From Brachionus plicatilis (Eukaryota > Rotifera > Eurotatoria > Ploima > Brachionidae), in assembly GCA_010279815.1 (NCBI GenBank), contig QEOQ01000640.1, positions 1,793,572 to 1,831,913 of the forward strand: a stretch of 38,342 bases of DNA, in the 5' to 3' direction. Of the stretch, positions 12,601 through 21,535 are shown piece by piece. How positions within the stretch are numbered: position 1 is the first letter of the stretch; every line of letters begins with the position of its first letter. The translations under genes were made by a program, and so were the position numbers. The notes under the pieces were generated by a model that did not search any database, was not told the DNA's origin, and saw nothing but the letters and a program-made list of their open reading frames with translations.

Positions 12601-15600
12601 CATTGGTCATAGAAAATGATTTTTTGACTTTTAAATTTTCGCTCGGCGACTCAGTCCACGAGGTAAAGATTACCGAAGTGAGTGTGTCCGATGCCAAATG
12701 GCGAACAGTGACCATTGAGTACAAATCGCGCTCTGTTTATCTGTCTCTGGACAACGACAACTTGGAAAATGTTGACTCTTGTGAACTAGCCCAGAACACT
12801 GAATGCATCCGCAAGGTCCATGTCTACAATTTGCCAGCCAAATGCCAAAGTCAAATAGAGTCGTGTTCGAGGTTTTTCGACCTGAACGGCCCTTTGATAA
12901 TTGGTCAAGAGGCATCGAAAAAAAATTCTTTCCAAGGCTGTATCAGCGATTTGTACTTGGATGACAAGCTAATTGACTTGCACCATGATTCCTTGGTCAG
13001 CTATGGCACTGAACATGGTTGTTCGCCCAAGACAAATATTTGCAAGTTGGATGGCACAAAATTTGGCAAACAATGCTCAAAATGTGCTCACATTTGGTCA
13101 AGCTCGGTCAAGTGTGACTGTCTGAGTGGAGATTTTGACGGGCACCAATGCGCCCAGAAAAAATCAGCAGAACCAGCGCTGAGCACTCAAACAAACAGCT
13201 ATCTTTTATTCCAAGAAAAAGTGCTCGAAAGCGAAACATCAGTGGACATATCAATGGACTTGAGGCTCAGGCCAACAAGTGATTTGTCTAATCAAACAAT
13301 AGTTTATGTCAAGTTTAGTGACAATTTGGTGTTTAATGAATTTTTTGTTTACTACAATCCGGTGCCAAAATCGCTCATTCTAATATCCCAGAACATTCGC
13401 AGTCACATCAGACTAGAAATAAACAAAAATGAGCTCTTTGGCCACCAATACTGGTCAAGTGTTTTGCTCAGCTTTAACAGTGATGGTCACGTCACCTTAT
13501 CTCTGGACAAAATATTCACAAAAACTCACCAAAGCCCACAAATAAAAAATTTATTTGAGCAAAAATTTAACTACAGATGGTCAATTGGCGCGTACAAGAC
13601 TCCGTCGTTGCATCCATCAACTGGAGTCTTTGCATGCATCAAGAACATTCACTTGAACCAAGAGTCTGTGTCGCCATACGAAGCATTCAATGTGTCCAAA
13701 GGGTGCCACGTGACCCAAACATGTGACCACCTGGCCCAGTCAGTCTACTTCGGCAACAGCTCATGCTTGGACTCGTGTCCGGCATGGGCGTGCCACAACT
13801 CGGGCAACTGCACCATTGTGGACAACGACTACCAGTGCACGTGTCCCCAAGGCTTCAAGGGCAAGTATTGTCAATTCAAAAAGCAACAGATCACTCTGGC
13901 CAATTACTCGTGTCCCGCCAGGTGGTGGGGCATTGAGCCCGGCATCTGTGGACCATGTGCCTGTGACGAGTCAAAAAATTTTTCACCCGATTGTGACAAA
14001 AAATCAGGCAAATGTGAATGCAAGCCTAAATTTTACAAAAGACTTAACAAAGTGTCCGGCGAGGAAGAGTGCGCACCATGCGACTGCTATCTAGATGGTT
14101 CTAGCAGTCTGGAATGCGAAGCGTTCACTGGTCAGTGTAAATGTTTGCCAGGTGCTGGAATTACGGGCAGAAAGTGCGACAGATGTGTGTCACCATTTGC
14201 TGAGTTGACCATGAAAGGAAACGAGTGCAGACAAATAACGAGTGACAAGTGTCCCAAAGCCTACGCGTTCAATTCATGGTGGCCCAGGAGCCAATTTAAC
14301 TCAATGGCAAATAGCTCATGTCCCAAGGGCGCAGTTGGAACTGCGTATCGTTCATGCACCCCCACTGGTTGGATGTCTAGCATAGACCTGAGCGAGTGCA
14401 GGTCTCTGAACCTCGACTCCCTGAATAGCCCGGACTCTGTGGCCAACTCTTATCAAGCTTTCAAGCTAGTCGAAGAGCTGAACACTATTTGCACCAAGTC
14501 AGAGGCTGACGATGACTCTGATTTGACAGCTTTGGAAAATGCCAATCTTCTATCAACTGGACTGCATAGTTTGTACGCTCTGGACTTGTTGGCAATCCGC
14601 AATGTCACCAAATCAATACTCGAATATGAAATAAATAATACGGCACTTTTTATACAAGACAAATTTTTTATAAATAAAATTTTTTATATCATTGACAAAA
14701 TATTGAGCAAAAAGTACGAGCTGAAAATCAACCAGTTTAATTACAAGACAAATAATGAGTTTGGCCAGTGGAGTGATCTTTTGGTGCGGATTAGCGAGTT
14801 TATTTCTGTGCTGGTAAAAAATGGTCACGAGTACGCGTTAAGTGATAAATTGGTGCTTAACTATGAAAATTTGGAATTTGGTCAAAATGTCAATTCCAAG
14901 TCTGGCACTGGATTTGAGCTGGAGCCTGGCGTCAAATTTGCCTTTAGTTCAATGAACGTGGCCTCGTACAACTTGCCCACACATCTGAGTATCAAGCAAG
15001 GCTCTGTGTCCACGTCAACCTATCGAGTCGTTTCCAATCTTTACATCCTAGCCACAGACAGACAATTTAAAGGGCTTAAAGTTGAATTTTTGCTAAGCAA
15101 CAACTACGATGTGGTCTACGACCCGCTCAAAAATCATTTGTCCTATAACAATCTTAGAAATTCAAAAAGCGATTATATTTGTGTGCAGCTAAATGGAGAG
15201 TATGGAATATGGTCAAGTGTTGGTGCCAAGTTTGTGTCATACAAGCCCGATTCAAATGTTGTCACATGTCAGTTTGAAAGTAATGATGGAATATTTGCTG
15301 TGATCACACCAGTTGGCACTTTTGTCCGCGACAAAAATAGCGTTCTCAGCTTTACCATTGGTTTCAGTATTCTAGTCGGTTTGTCGCTCGTAGTTCTGTC
15401 AATTTCAATGATACTTATCATACTGATCAAAGTAAGTGGATTAATATAATTTTTTCTTATAATAAAAAATATAGAGGAACCATTTATAACTCTCAATGAT
15501 CTTTCTTTAAAATTTGGGAATTAGTAAATTGATGTTTTAGGCTTTTTTTAATAATTTAAAAATATTTTCACTCTATTATAAAATTTTAAATATTTTTAAT

Positions 15601-18600
15601 TGTTAAGACAAAAAATTCAATTTTAATATAAAACAATGAATTCACTTTCATTGTTAATTTTTTAATTGACTCTAGGACGTTTGTCTTTTTGATAGAAAGT
15701 GTTTAGTTATTCGATTTTTTTTGTAAAAAAAGATACGTAAAGTTCACGAAATTCAAAACTTTAGCGCTATCTGAATTTCACATTTTTGACTCAAAATTCG
15801 TAATCTAAGCCCTCAAAAACCCCAAAAAAAAATTTTTTTTGAAGGAGGCAAAAAAAAAATTTTCTACACCCAGGGTTCCAAAAATAGCAAACCCTTTAAA
15901 AAGTTGTTGTTCTTTAAGACTCAAAATCTTATCTAAAAATGTGCGACATACGGTCAAGTCCTAGAAGTATATTTTTCAGCAAAATCGAAAAAAACAGTAG
16001 TTGAGCACCTAAAAATATCTAATTCTTTAGTTTAATCTAAAAATTCTATTAAAAGAATTCAAATTTGACAAATTTGTTAAAAATCACATGATTTAAAGAG
16101 ATTTTTTAAGAAAAATAAAGCAATAAATTAAAAAAATAAAACCATAGATTTGTTTAGAATTTTGTCTAGATTTTTTTAAAAAAAAATTAAATCGGGTCAT
16201 AATTGATCCCTCGGAGAAGATACGATTTAAACCAGAAAAAACACATTTTTTTCCTTTTTTTAGCCAAAAAAAAACGCCACACCCTTTTTTTTTCTAATTT
16301 ACATTAGCATGTAGAGAATTTTATGCTCTTTCAGAATATCTATCGAATAATACAGAAGTTTTATCTTTGAGATTTTGAGTCTTAAAGAACAACAACTTTT
16401 TAAAGGGTTTGCTATTTTTGGAACCCTGGGTGTAAAAAATTTTTTTTTTGTCCCCTTCAAAAAAGAATTTTTTTGGGGTTTTCGAGGGCGTAGATTACGA
16501 ATTTTGAGTCAAAAATGTGAAATTCACATAGCACTAAAGTTTTGAATTTCGCGAACTTTAATGAATTTTTTTTTTCATACAACTATTGTTTTTAAAGCTT
16601 TTGTTCGGTGACAAACTAATAATTTTTTCGAAAATGAATACCCGTAAAACAAAAAACGCCTGAAAAACGCGTTTTTGTTTTATTTTAATTAATCTTACTA
16701 TTTTTTGTAATTATTACTTAAAAATTCTTAAAAATTTTAATTTTTTTTTCATGCTTCCTTAGAAAGAAAATTTATAATTATTTATTTTTCTCGAGCCGCA
16801 AATTCCCTGTCAACAGCAGAACTTTTCCAAGACCTTAATAGTCAGTTTCAATCTCACTCACTTCCTTTTACTGTTGATATCGAGAATATCGAAAAATTTT
16901 GTAATTTTGATTACGTTTTTTTCGCGCGTTTTTTGGCTTCAAATAAAGCTCACATTTTCACGACTGAAAACACCAGACTAACGTCCAGAAACGACTTAAA
17001 AAAAATGCTTGTTTAACGTACGTTAATCAGGATTTTTTCGTTCTACGTGTATGAAGTTTTCAATCTATTAATTTTAGTAAAGAATTTAAGAAAACATATT
17101 AAGACTAATATTCGCTACAGCTTGTTTGTATAAAAAAGGAAACAATTTTAATTTAATTTTTGGATTTTTTTATTCTATATTTTTAAATCATTTAAACAAT
17201 TTACAATTTGTACAATTTAGAAATTAAAAAAATAGTTGTGTACACACGGGTCTTTATTTTAAAATTTTGAATAATTTAATTTTATTGATTATTATTTGAA
17301 TGTTTTAAATAGTGTTGGGCGGCGGCCAACTTTGGCCGGCCGGTCTACGGCCGAACTTGAACGGCCACTTGGCCGGCCAGTTTAAACGGCCTATTTTGGC
17401 CGTGAATTGACCGACCGTCTGTGGACCGTTTTTAAAAAGGCCGACCTTTCCAAGGCCGGCCACAAGACAGACCGACCGTGAAATGGCCGGCCAAATTTTA
17501 AAAGACCGTGAGGTGGCCGTTCGACCTTCGGCCTAAAAAAAAAACGACCGTAAAGTGGCCGGCCAACTGACTGACCGACCGTGAAGTGGCCGGCCAAATT
17601 TTAGAAAACCGTGAGGTGGCCGGCCAACTATCGGCCAAAATAAAAACCGACCGCGAAGTGGCCGGCCAACTGACGGACCGACCGTGTGGTGGCCGGCCAA
17701 CTAACTGACCGACCGTGAAGTGGCCGGCCAACTGAAAGGCCGTAAAACGGCCGACCGTGTGCAGACCGGCCGGCCACAAAACGGTCCAAAAAAAAATTTT
17801 ACTTGGATATTTTACTTGGATATTATAGATAAAAATTTAAAGGTATTAAAAGTAGAAATTATTATTTATCAAAATTTTGGATCAGGTAATTTTTAATTAT
17901 TAACCCCAAATTTTTTCGTTATTTTTCAAAAATCGTTAAATTTTATATATAAATTTATAATTCGGTATTTTAGATAGTTTTTTTATAAAAACGATTTTAA
18001 TAAAAAAAATTAGATTTATAAAAATTGATGATGAAAATCTAATTAGTTTTAATGTTTATTTCTTTAAAATTTAATTTTTCTTTAATGTTTTTAAATTTTT
18101 TTAAACATCTTAGTAAAATTTTTTTTGGACCGTTTTGTGGCCGGCCGGTCTGCACACGGTCGGCCGTTTTACGGTGTTTCAGTTGGCCGGCCACCACACG
18201 GTCGGTCAATCAGTTGGCCGGCCACTTCGCGGTCGGTTTTTATTTTGGCCGATAGTTGGCCGGCCACCTCACGGTTTTCTAAAATTTGGCCGGCCACTTC
18301 ACGGTCGGTCAGTCAGTTGGCCGGCCACTTTACGGTCGTTTTTTTTTTTAGGCCGAAGGTCGAACGGCCACCTCACGGTCTTTTAAAATTTGGCCGGCCA
18401 TTTCACGGTCGGTCCGTCAGTTGGCCGCGGCTTGGCCGGCCAGGCACGGTCATTGGCCGTTAAATGGACCGGCCGTTTTTTGGCCGCTTGCACGGCCGGC
18501 CACGGTCTCGGCCATTTTTTTTTTCTGGCCGGCCACGTGGCCTCTCGACCGGCCCCCAACACTAGTTTTAAATAAATTTGAAACCTTTTTTCATTAAGAA

Positions 18601-21535
18601 TTATTAATATGCCTTCAAAGTTTAATTTTATCTTTTCTCGCAGTAATAACCTTGGGGTATCAGGAAAATATCATTCAGGTGGAATTTGATGTTGAACCTG
18701 ATTTTAGAAATTTATTTTTCATCAGGGTCTGATATAGAGGAATTGGATAATGAAGTTTTCTCTATAGAAGAAAATTGGTCTCAATTGATTTTTGTCTTAT
18801 TTCACTCTGATGAAAATACAAGTTTAAAATTTTTAATCAGATTTCTAATGGTATCTCTCACAGAACCGTATTTTGCAATATTTTTTTTTTCAATAATCTG
18901 CGTTTTTCTTTAATGTATAATTCATTTATTTACGACTTTTTAGTTTTTAGTATCAAGACCATTTGAAATTTTTCCTTTTATTTTGAATTTTTTTTTATTT
19001 TTTGAATTTTCACCACATAAGAAAAAAAAACATCATTTTTGAAATAAAACGATAAAATATTAAAAATCTAATTCTAAAAAAAATTAATAACCAAATTATG
19101 AACTTTTAAAAATCCTCTCTTTTTATCTGAATATTTTAACATGATTATTTTTGATTCAATTATTTTTTAAATTGTCAAAACAGTATACTTAATAAAATAA
19201 TACTAAAAGAAGTATAAAAAATAACAAAATAAAAATACTCTTGTTTAAATTTATTCAAACAAAAAAATTTTTTTTTCATTTGTGTGTAACAAATTTTACA
19301 TTTCTTGATATTTCCGAATCTTATATCATTATAATCAATTTTTAATCCTCTAAAATAATAAATTGTTTATTTTATCATCTGTCAAAAATGAATCATTTTC
19401 AAGCCAGTTTTAATTCAAAATTAATATTTGAATTTTTTTCCGTTTTTTTTCTGTTATTCTTATTCCATGTAGTTATTTAGGCTGTCACATGAATTTTAAG
19501 GCTTTAAAAAAATTTGAAGTCAAGTCTAATGACTTGATTTTACTTGGACTTTATGACTATAAAACAACTCTGGTTTGAATAAATTTAAGCAATCGTATTT
19601 TTATTTTGTTATTTTTATTTTGTTGTTATTATACTTCTTTTGATATTATTTTATCAAATATATGGTTGTAGCAATCAAAATATGGTTTAAAATAGAAATT
19701 ATTGGAAATATAATAACTAGATTAGTGGAAAAAAACTGAATGTGTGATTGAAAATTTAATTTGTGGTTGTTTTATTAAATCAGTGGTATAATTTACTATT
19801 TTTATGGTTATAGTTTACTTTGGTCTCATCTTTCAAAATAGATAAGTTATTTTTGAAAAAATATTTAACTGATTGTTCCCTAAGAAATTGACTTGGTTTA
19901 TTAGGATGCTATTTTTTTGATGTTTATCCATTTAAAGAATATGATCCACCAATTTGAATTAAAATTAAAAATTTTTATTAACTTATTTTATTAAAAGAAA
20001 ACACGTCGCCCACTGAAAGTGGTTCAGTTGAACTTGTGCCTAAATATTTATTTAAATCAGCTTATATTTATAATCGGAGTCAATTCAAATGAATCACAAG
20101 TACTCTGCAAGTTGGTATCTATAATGGAGCACTATTTTAACTTGAGCACATTCTTCTGGACGTTCTTAATTAGTCTGCATCTATACCGGATGGTCAGCGA
20201 ACTGCGCGACGTCAACAAAATAGGAGTTTCAACGCCAGTATTCTACTATTTGGTCGGCTACATAGCGCCTTTAATAATGGTCAGTCTTTCTCTGGGAATC
20301 AAAAATGACATCTACACAAACTATCAGGCCACAGTTAACTTTTTAAATTATCCCAAGTATAAATTGGACATCTCATCGGTTTACTGCTGGCTGAATATAA
20401 ACAATTATAATGAAATTTTTTTTATATTCATTCTGCCAATCGGCACAATGACTGTATTGGTCCTACTTCTGTCCATGCTCAGCTACAAGGAAAGCAAAAA
20501 GAACACATTTAACCAAACCGACTTGAATTTAGTTAACCAAAATGTTCTGAGTGTAATTGTATTCTTGCCATTTAATTGTTTGATGACACTTTTTCTCTTC
20601 TTATTTCTCAGTGCTTCGCTCACCTCACAAGTTGGCTCGGCAATGGTCTACCAGCACCTGTTCGCAGTCTGCTCATTAATTTTCTCTGTGGTCATTTTTG
20701 CCTCATTTTTTGTGCTAGACAACGAAAATCGCGAGTACCTAGTTAACCTGATGGCCAACAAACTGGACAATTGTAAAAAAATTGCCGCCAATGAAGCTAG
20801 CTTAAAAGTTGATAAAAATTTTATGGAAAAAATTGAGGTGGTCAATGTGAATAATGTGAATGCAAAGTACATGGCTTATAGGGATTTTAACACACAATCA
20901 TTTTCGACTACCTCGACCAGCGAGAATACGGACAACTCCCAGATATCCGAGTATGTCAAGCACATGTTCATGGGAAACCAGAATGGATATTTTCCCAATT
21001 TGATAAACACAACAAATACAGATACCACTGAGAGTGAGTACAACTACAATTATGATTTGAATAAGCTCAATGGAATAAATAACACGCAAAGCATCCAAGA
21101 GTGTGATGTGGTCGATGTGGGCAAGGTGCTTAAGGCGAAGAACCCCAGCATTCAAAATGTGATTGGCGAAAGCTACCGATGCAGGTCTCCGTTTACTCAA
21201 AATGGAAATTATGTCTATTCTCCGACCAGGTTCAACCAGGATGTAATGACTGGAATGAATACTTTGCCCAAAGTGAATAAACCAATGCAGATAAGTCCCC
21301 AGTATTCCGAAAACATGTCTGTGGACTCAAAGAATTCTTTGGTTCATATTAATCCGGGCGGTACCATAGAGAGAAAATACTTTAAAAAGGCGAATATAGC
21401 CAGTGTGGCCAGTATAAAAATGAATACCAGTGTTAACATCGATACTAATTTGAATCATGATGAGTAAGATTAAATTTTTATTTAAAAAAATTAAAATAAT
21501 TAACTTTTTTTTTTAGTAATGAAACTAGAGTGTGA
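7092..21535 (+). CDS. CELSR: Flamingo/CELSR adhesion G-protein-coupled receptor, complete gene in seven coding exons
   Basis: Exons: 7092-9676, 9730-9854, 9912-10087, 11717-11800, 11862-15431, 19998-21463, 21517-21535. All junctions are GT...AG, phases match, and the total of 8025 nt is a multiple of three (2674 residues plus stop). Approximate domain order: signal peptide 1-18; nine cadherin repeats 20-950; CELSR-specific pre-EGF region; EGF from 1026; laminin-G 1184-1347; EGF; laminin-G 1434-1591; EGF 1630-1665; laminin-EGF 1674-1773; hormone-receptor motif 1787-1838; GAIN/GPS 1857-2143; seven helices 2151-2420; cytoplasmic tail 2421-2674. This order is diagnostic of Flamingo/Starry night/CELSR, a plasma-membrane homophilic adhesion receptor of planar cell polarity and neurite patterning. 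It is somewhat shorter than fly and vertebrate homologues. Oddities: degenerate calcium-binding linkers, degenerate GPS, and transposons in intron 5. Confidence 0.97.
9730..9854 (+). CDS. CELSR: CELSR exon 2: middle of cadherin repeat 9
   Basis: A 125-nt exon between a TAG acceptor and a GTAGTT donor. It completes a glycine codon and reads LPDKIGRQLINVEPKTGRIT and onward, a typical cadherin strand with the PKTGRI signature. It ends in phase 1 as ...VSIRD. The reading frame fits both neighbouring exons. Confidence 0.93.
9912..10087 (+). CDS. CELSR: CELSR exon 3: end of cadherin repeat 9 and start of the membrane-distal spacer
   Basis: A 176-nt exon between a CAAG acceptor and AAG|GTAAAT. It continues the repeat as DSGSEVNSTCELIVTMV and then enters the region between cadherin repeats and EGF modules that is typical of CELSR. 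It ends in phase 0 before the 1629-bp intron 3. Confidence 0.92.
10300..10930 (+). repeat. Old dispersed repeat, intron 3 copy (uninterrupted)
   Basis: This segment aligns in the same orientation with pieces of intron 5. Shared stretches include AATATAAAACAATGAATTCA, AGGACGTTTGTCTTTTTG, TTTTTAAAGCTTT, GATGAAGTTTTCAATCTA (TATGAAG... in intron 5) and GGCCTTCAAAG (TGCCTTCAAAG). This copy lacks the three insertions found in the intron 5 copy, so it works as an empty-site reference. It has no coding potential. The exact ends are uncertain. Confidence 0.75.
11182..11418 (-). pseudogene. Antisense AT-hook protein fragment in CELSR intron 3
   Basis: Read on the - strand, 11301-11182 encodes a Lys/Arg-rich tail starting RGRGFPRKRKVEDEV, continuing to an AT-hook (KKKPGRPPK) and ending NALEFD before a TGA stop. 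Just upstream, in a shifted frame, 11418-11302 reads through a C..C pair (KCSECQLE). The two frames are separated by a stop and frame change near 11302. AT-hooks bind the minor groove of AT-rich DNA. Here it is most likely the eroded C-terminus of a transposon protein, comparable to the fragment at 24132-24355. It lies antisense in an intron with no matching gene structure. Confidence 0.5.
11717..11800 (+). CDS. CELSR: CELSR exon 4: spacer before the EGF modules
   Basis: An 84-nt, phase 0-0 exon of 28 codons beginning TNVHLFNLAGQSTGFNLSLS and ending in SYDLEKD before GTAATT. The text fits the region just before the first EGF of CELSR proteins, and the exon keeps the frame on both sides. It is followed by a 61-bp intron. 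Confidence 0.88.
11862..15431 (+). CDS. CELSR: CELSR exon 5: EGF, laminin-G, laminin-EGF, HRM, GAIN/GPS and first membrane helix
   Basis: A 3570-nt exon, phase 0 to 0. It begins KFVPSSILKQILYSNM and reaches EGF1 (CSIEPCLNYQKC) and EGF2 (LCYSNPCGQNGIC), then two laminin-G domains each closing with the usual GCI or ACI turn. Next are an EGF (CHNSGNCTIVDNDYQCTCPQ), laminin-type EGF (CECKPKFY...CDCYLDGSSS), the HRM domain (about 14247-14403) and the GAIN domain. The GPS at 15174-15317 keeps only two of the usual four cysteines and lacks the His-Leu/Met-Thr/Ser cleavage triad. The last 30 residues are helix 1. The donor is AAA|GTAAGT. Confidence 0.96.
15740..16558. mobile_element. 819-bp foldback MITE with TA target duplication (Tc1/mariner-like)
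   Basis: The left arm (15740 to about 15948) and right arm (about 16351-16558) are long inverted repeats of roughly 209 bp that match at nearly every position by eye. Their ends are AAGTTCACGAAATTC and GAATTTCGCGAACTT. TA dinucleotides flank both ends (15738-15739 and 16559-16560). The paralogous repeat in intron 3 shows the empty site, reading ...GCGTAATC... where this copy reads ...CGTA[element]TAATG.... There is no transposase and the centre (15950-16350) is AT-rich. TA duplication and long arms fit a non-autonomous Tc1/mariner-type element. Transcribed with CELSR, it would form a long hairpin. Confidence 0.85.
16640..17028. mobile_element. About 390-bp insertion in the old repeat, class unresolved
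   Basis: This DNA is absent from the corresponding position in the intron 3 copy, where flanks equivalent to GAAAATGAA and CGTTCTACGTGTATGAAG are nearly adjacent. Near its left end is a short inverted repeat (AAAACAAAAAACGC with GCGTTTTTGTTTT). I found no matching terminal inverted repeats or clear target duplication, so the class is open. It contains the open frame 16741-17016. Confidence 0.45.
16741..17016 (+). pseudogene. Coding-like fragment inside CELSR intron 5, unidentified
   Basis: Open for 91 codons on the + strand, from after a TAA at 16738 to a TAA at 17014, with no ATG at its start. The second half is protein-like with balanced composition, including SLSTAELFQDLNSQFQSHSL, ENIEKFCNFDYVFFARF and ENTRLTSRNDLKKMLV. 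Splice signals that would join it to CELSR are not evident and the text resembles no CELSR domain. A captured host-gene or transposase fragment carried by the surrounding insertion is the likeliest explanation. I do not recognise the family. Confidence 0.35.
17464..17790. repeat. Tandem degenerate GGCCGGCCA minisatellite, left arm
   Basis: Consecutive units follow the pattern GACCGACCGTGAAGTGGCC then GGCCAACT, with variable spacers such as AAATTTTAGAAAACCGTGAGG. GC content is far above the surrounding intron. It mirrors 18125-18420 in inverse orientation. The unit 'CTAACTGACCGACCGTGAAG' has no partner in the right arm, indicating gain or loss after the arms formed. Confidence 0.85.
18125..18420. 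repeat. Tandem degenerate GGCCGGCCA minisatellite, right arm (inverse)
   Basis: Reverse complement of the left-arm units, starting TTGGACCGTTTTGTGGCCGG and passing through repeated TTGGCCGGCCACTTCACGG. The pairing with 17470-17800 is nearly perfect. Beyond 18420 the arms diverge, although both sides keep GGCCGGCC motifs up to the termini. Confidence 0.85.
18650..19997 (+). other. Distal part of CELSR intron 5, nothing identifiable
   Basis: AT-rich sequence. An open frame at 18686-18913 begins acidic (SDIEELDNEVFSIEEN) and becomes hydrophobic. It is preceded in frame by TAATAA and shows no fit to CELSR, so it is treated as chance or relic sequence. Confidence 0.5.
19998..21463 (+). CDS. CELSR: CELSR exon 6: membrane helices 2-7 and most of the cytoplasmic tail
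   Basis: Phase 0 acceptor TTAAAAG; text begins KTRRPLKVVQLNLCLN, matching the helix 1-2 loop and helix 2 of CELSR. Conserved class B features are visible: the extracellular cysteine LC before helix 3, helix 3 HYFNLSTFFWTF and SLHLYRM, the CW of loop 2 (VYCWLN), then helices 4-7 ending FFVLDNENREY. A roughly 254-residue tail rich in Asn, Ser and Thr follows. An in-frame TAA lies in the following donor (GA|GTAAGA), so intron retention would end the protein as ...NHDE. Confidence 0.95.
21517..21535 (+). CDS. CELSR: CELSR exon 7: last coding nucleotides with PDZ ligand ETRV
   Basis: A 53-bp intron (21464-21516, GTAAGA to TTTTTTTTAG) joins GA to T, giving ...NHDDNETRV then TGA at 21533. ETRV fits the class I PDZ-binding consensus (S/T-x-V). 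The intron matches the size of others in this gene and has a strong donor and polypyrimidine tract. The alternative is that the gene simply stops at 21467. The strong splice signals and a meaningful C-terminus favour splicing. Confidence 0.75.

Larger units (their letters stand above)
17302..18572. mobile_element. 1255-bp GC-rich foldback element, hAT-like, with 8-bp target duplication
   Basis: The element spans 17310-18564. Its ends are TAGTGTTGGG and CCCAACACTA, flanked by perfect 8-bp duplications GTTTTAAA (17302-17309 and 18565-18572). An 8-bp duplication and a TAGTG-type terminus are hAT-superfamily traits. Two arms built from degenerate units of roughly 33-45 bp around GGCCGGCCA and GACCGACCGTGAAGT (about 20 GGCCGGCC sites in total) are inverted copies. 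The inner part (about 17470-17800 against 18125-18420) is almost identical, except that the left arm has one extra unit of about 33 bp near 17697-17730. The roughly 330-bp centre is AT-rich. There is no transposase; open frames within it are repeat translations. Confidence 0.9.
15550..18645 (+). repeat. Old dispersed repeat, intron 5 copy, split by three insertions
   Basis: Fragments at about 15550-15737, 16561-16640, 17029-17301 and 18573-18645 align in order with the repeat at 10300-10930 in intron 3. The unmatched DNA between fragments corresponds to later insertions, two of them with clean target-site duplications. The flanking repeat is therefore older than the elements inside it. Confidence 0.7.
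15432..19997 (+). other. CELSR intron 5 (4566 bp), host of nested insertions
   Basis: GTAAGT donor and AAAAG acceptor. Splicing joins ILIIL-IK to KTRRPLK in phase 0, exactly between membrane helices 1 and 2. The intron carries the second copy of the old repeat, broken by a TA-flanked foldback MITE (15740-16558), a roughly 390-bp segment with a coding-like frame (about 16640-17028) and a GC-rich hAT-like foldback (17310-18564). The stretch 18650-19997 is AT-rich with nothing identifiable. Confidence 0.9.

Noticed and set aside
13723..14094. 123-codon alternative frame within CELSR exon 5
   Set aside because: Thr/Ala/Arg-rich shadow of the laminin-EGF region in another frame.
17391..18575. Several open frames encoding Gly/Arg/Pro-rich repeats in the GC-rich element
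   Set aside because: They appear on both strands and in several frames with the same repeated text, as expected from translating an inverted minisatellite. There is no start context or domain.
18686..18913. 75-codon open frame in distal CELSR intron 5
   Set aside because: In-frame TAATAA just upstream, no fit to CELSR, and helix 2 joins directly from exon 6, so it is not a missing exon.
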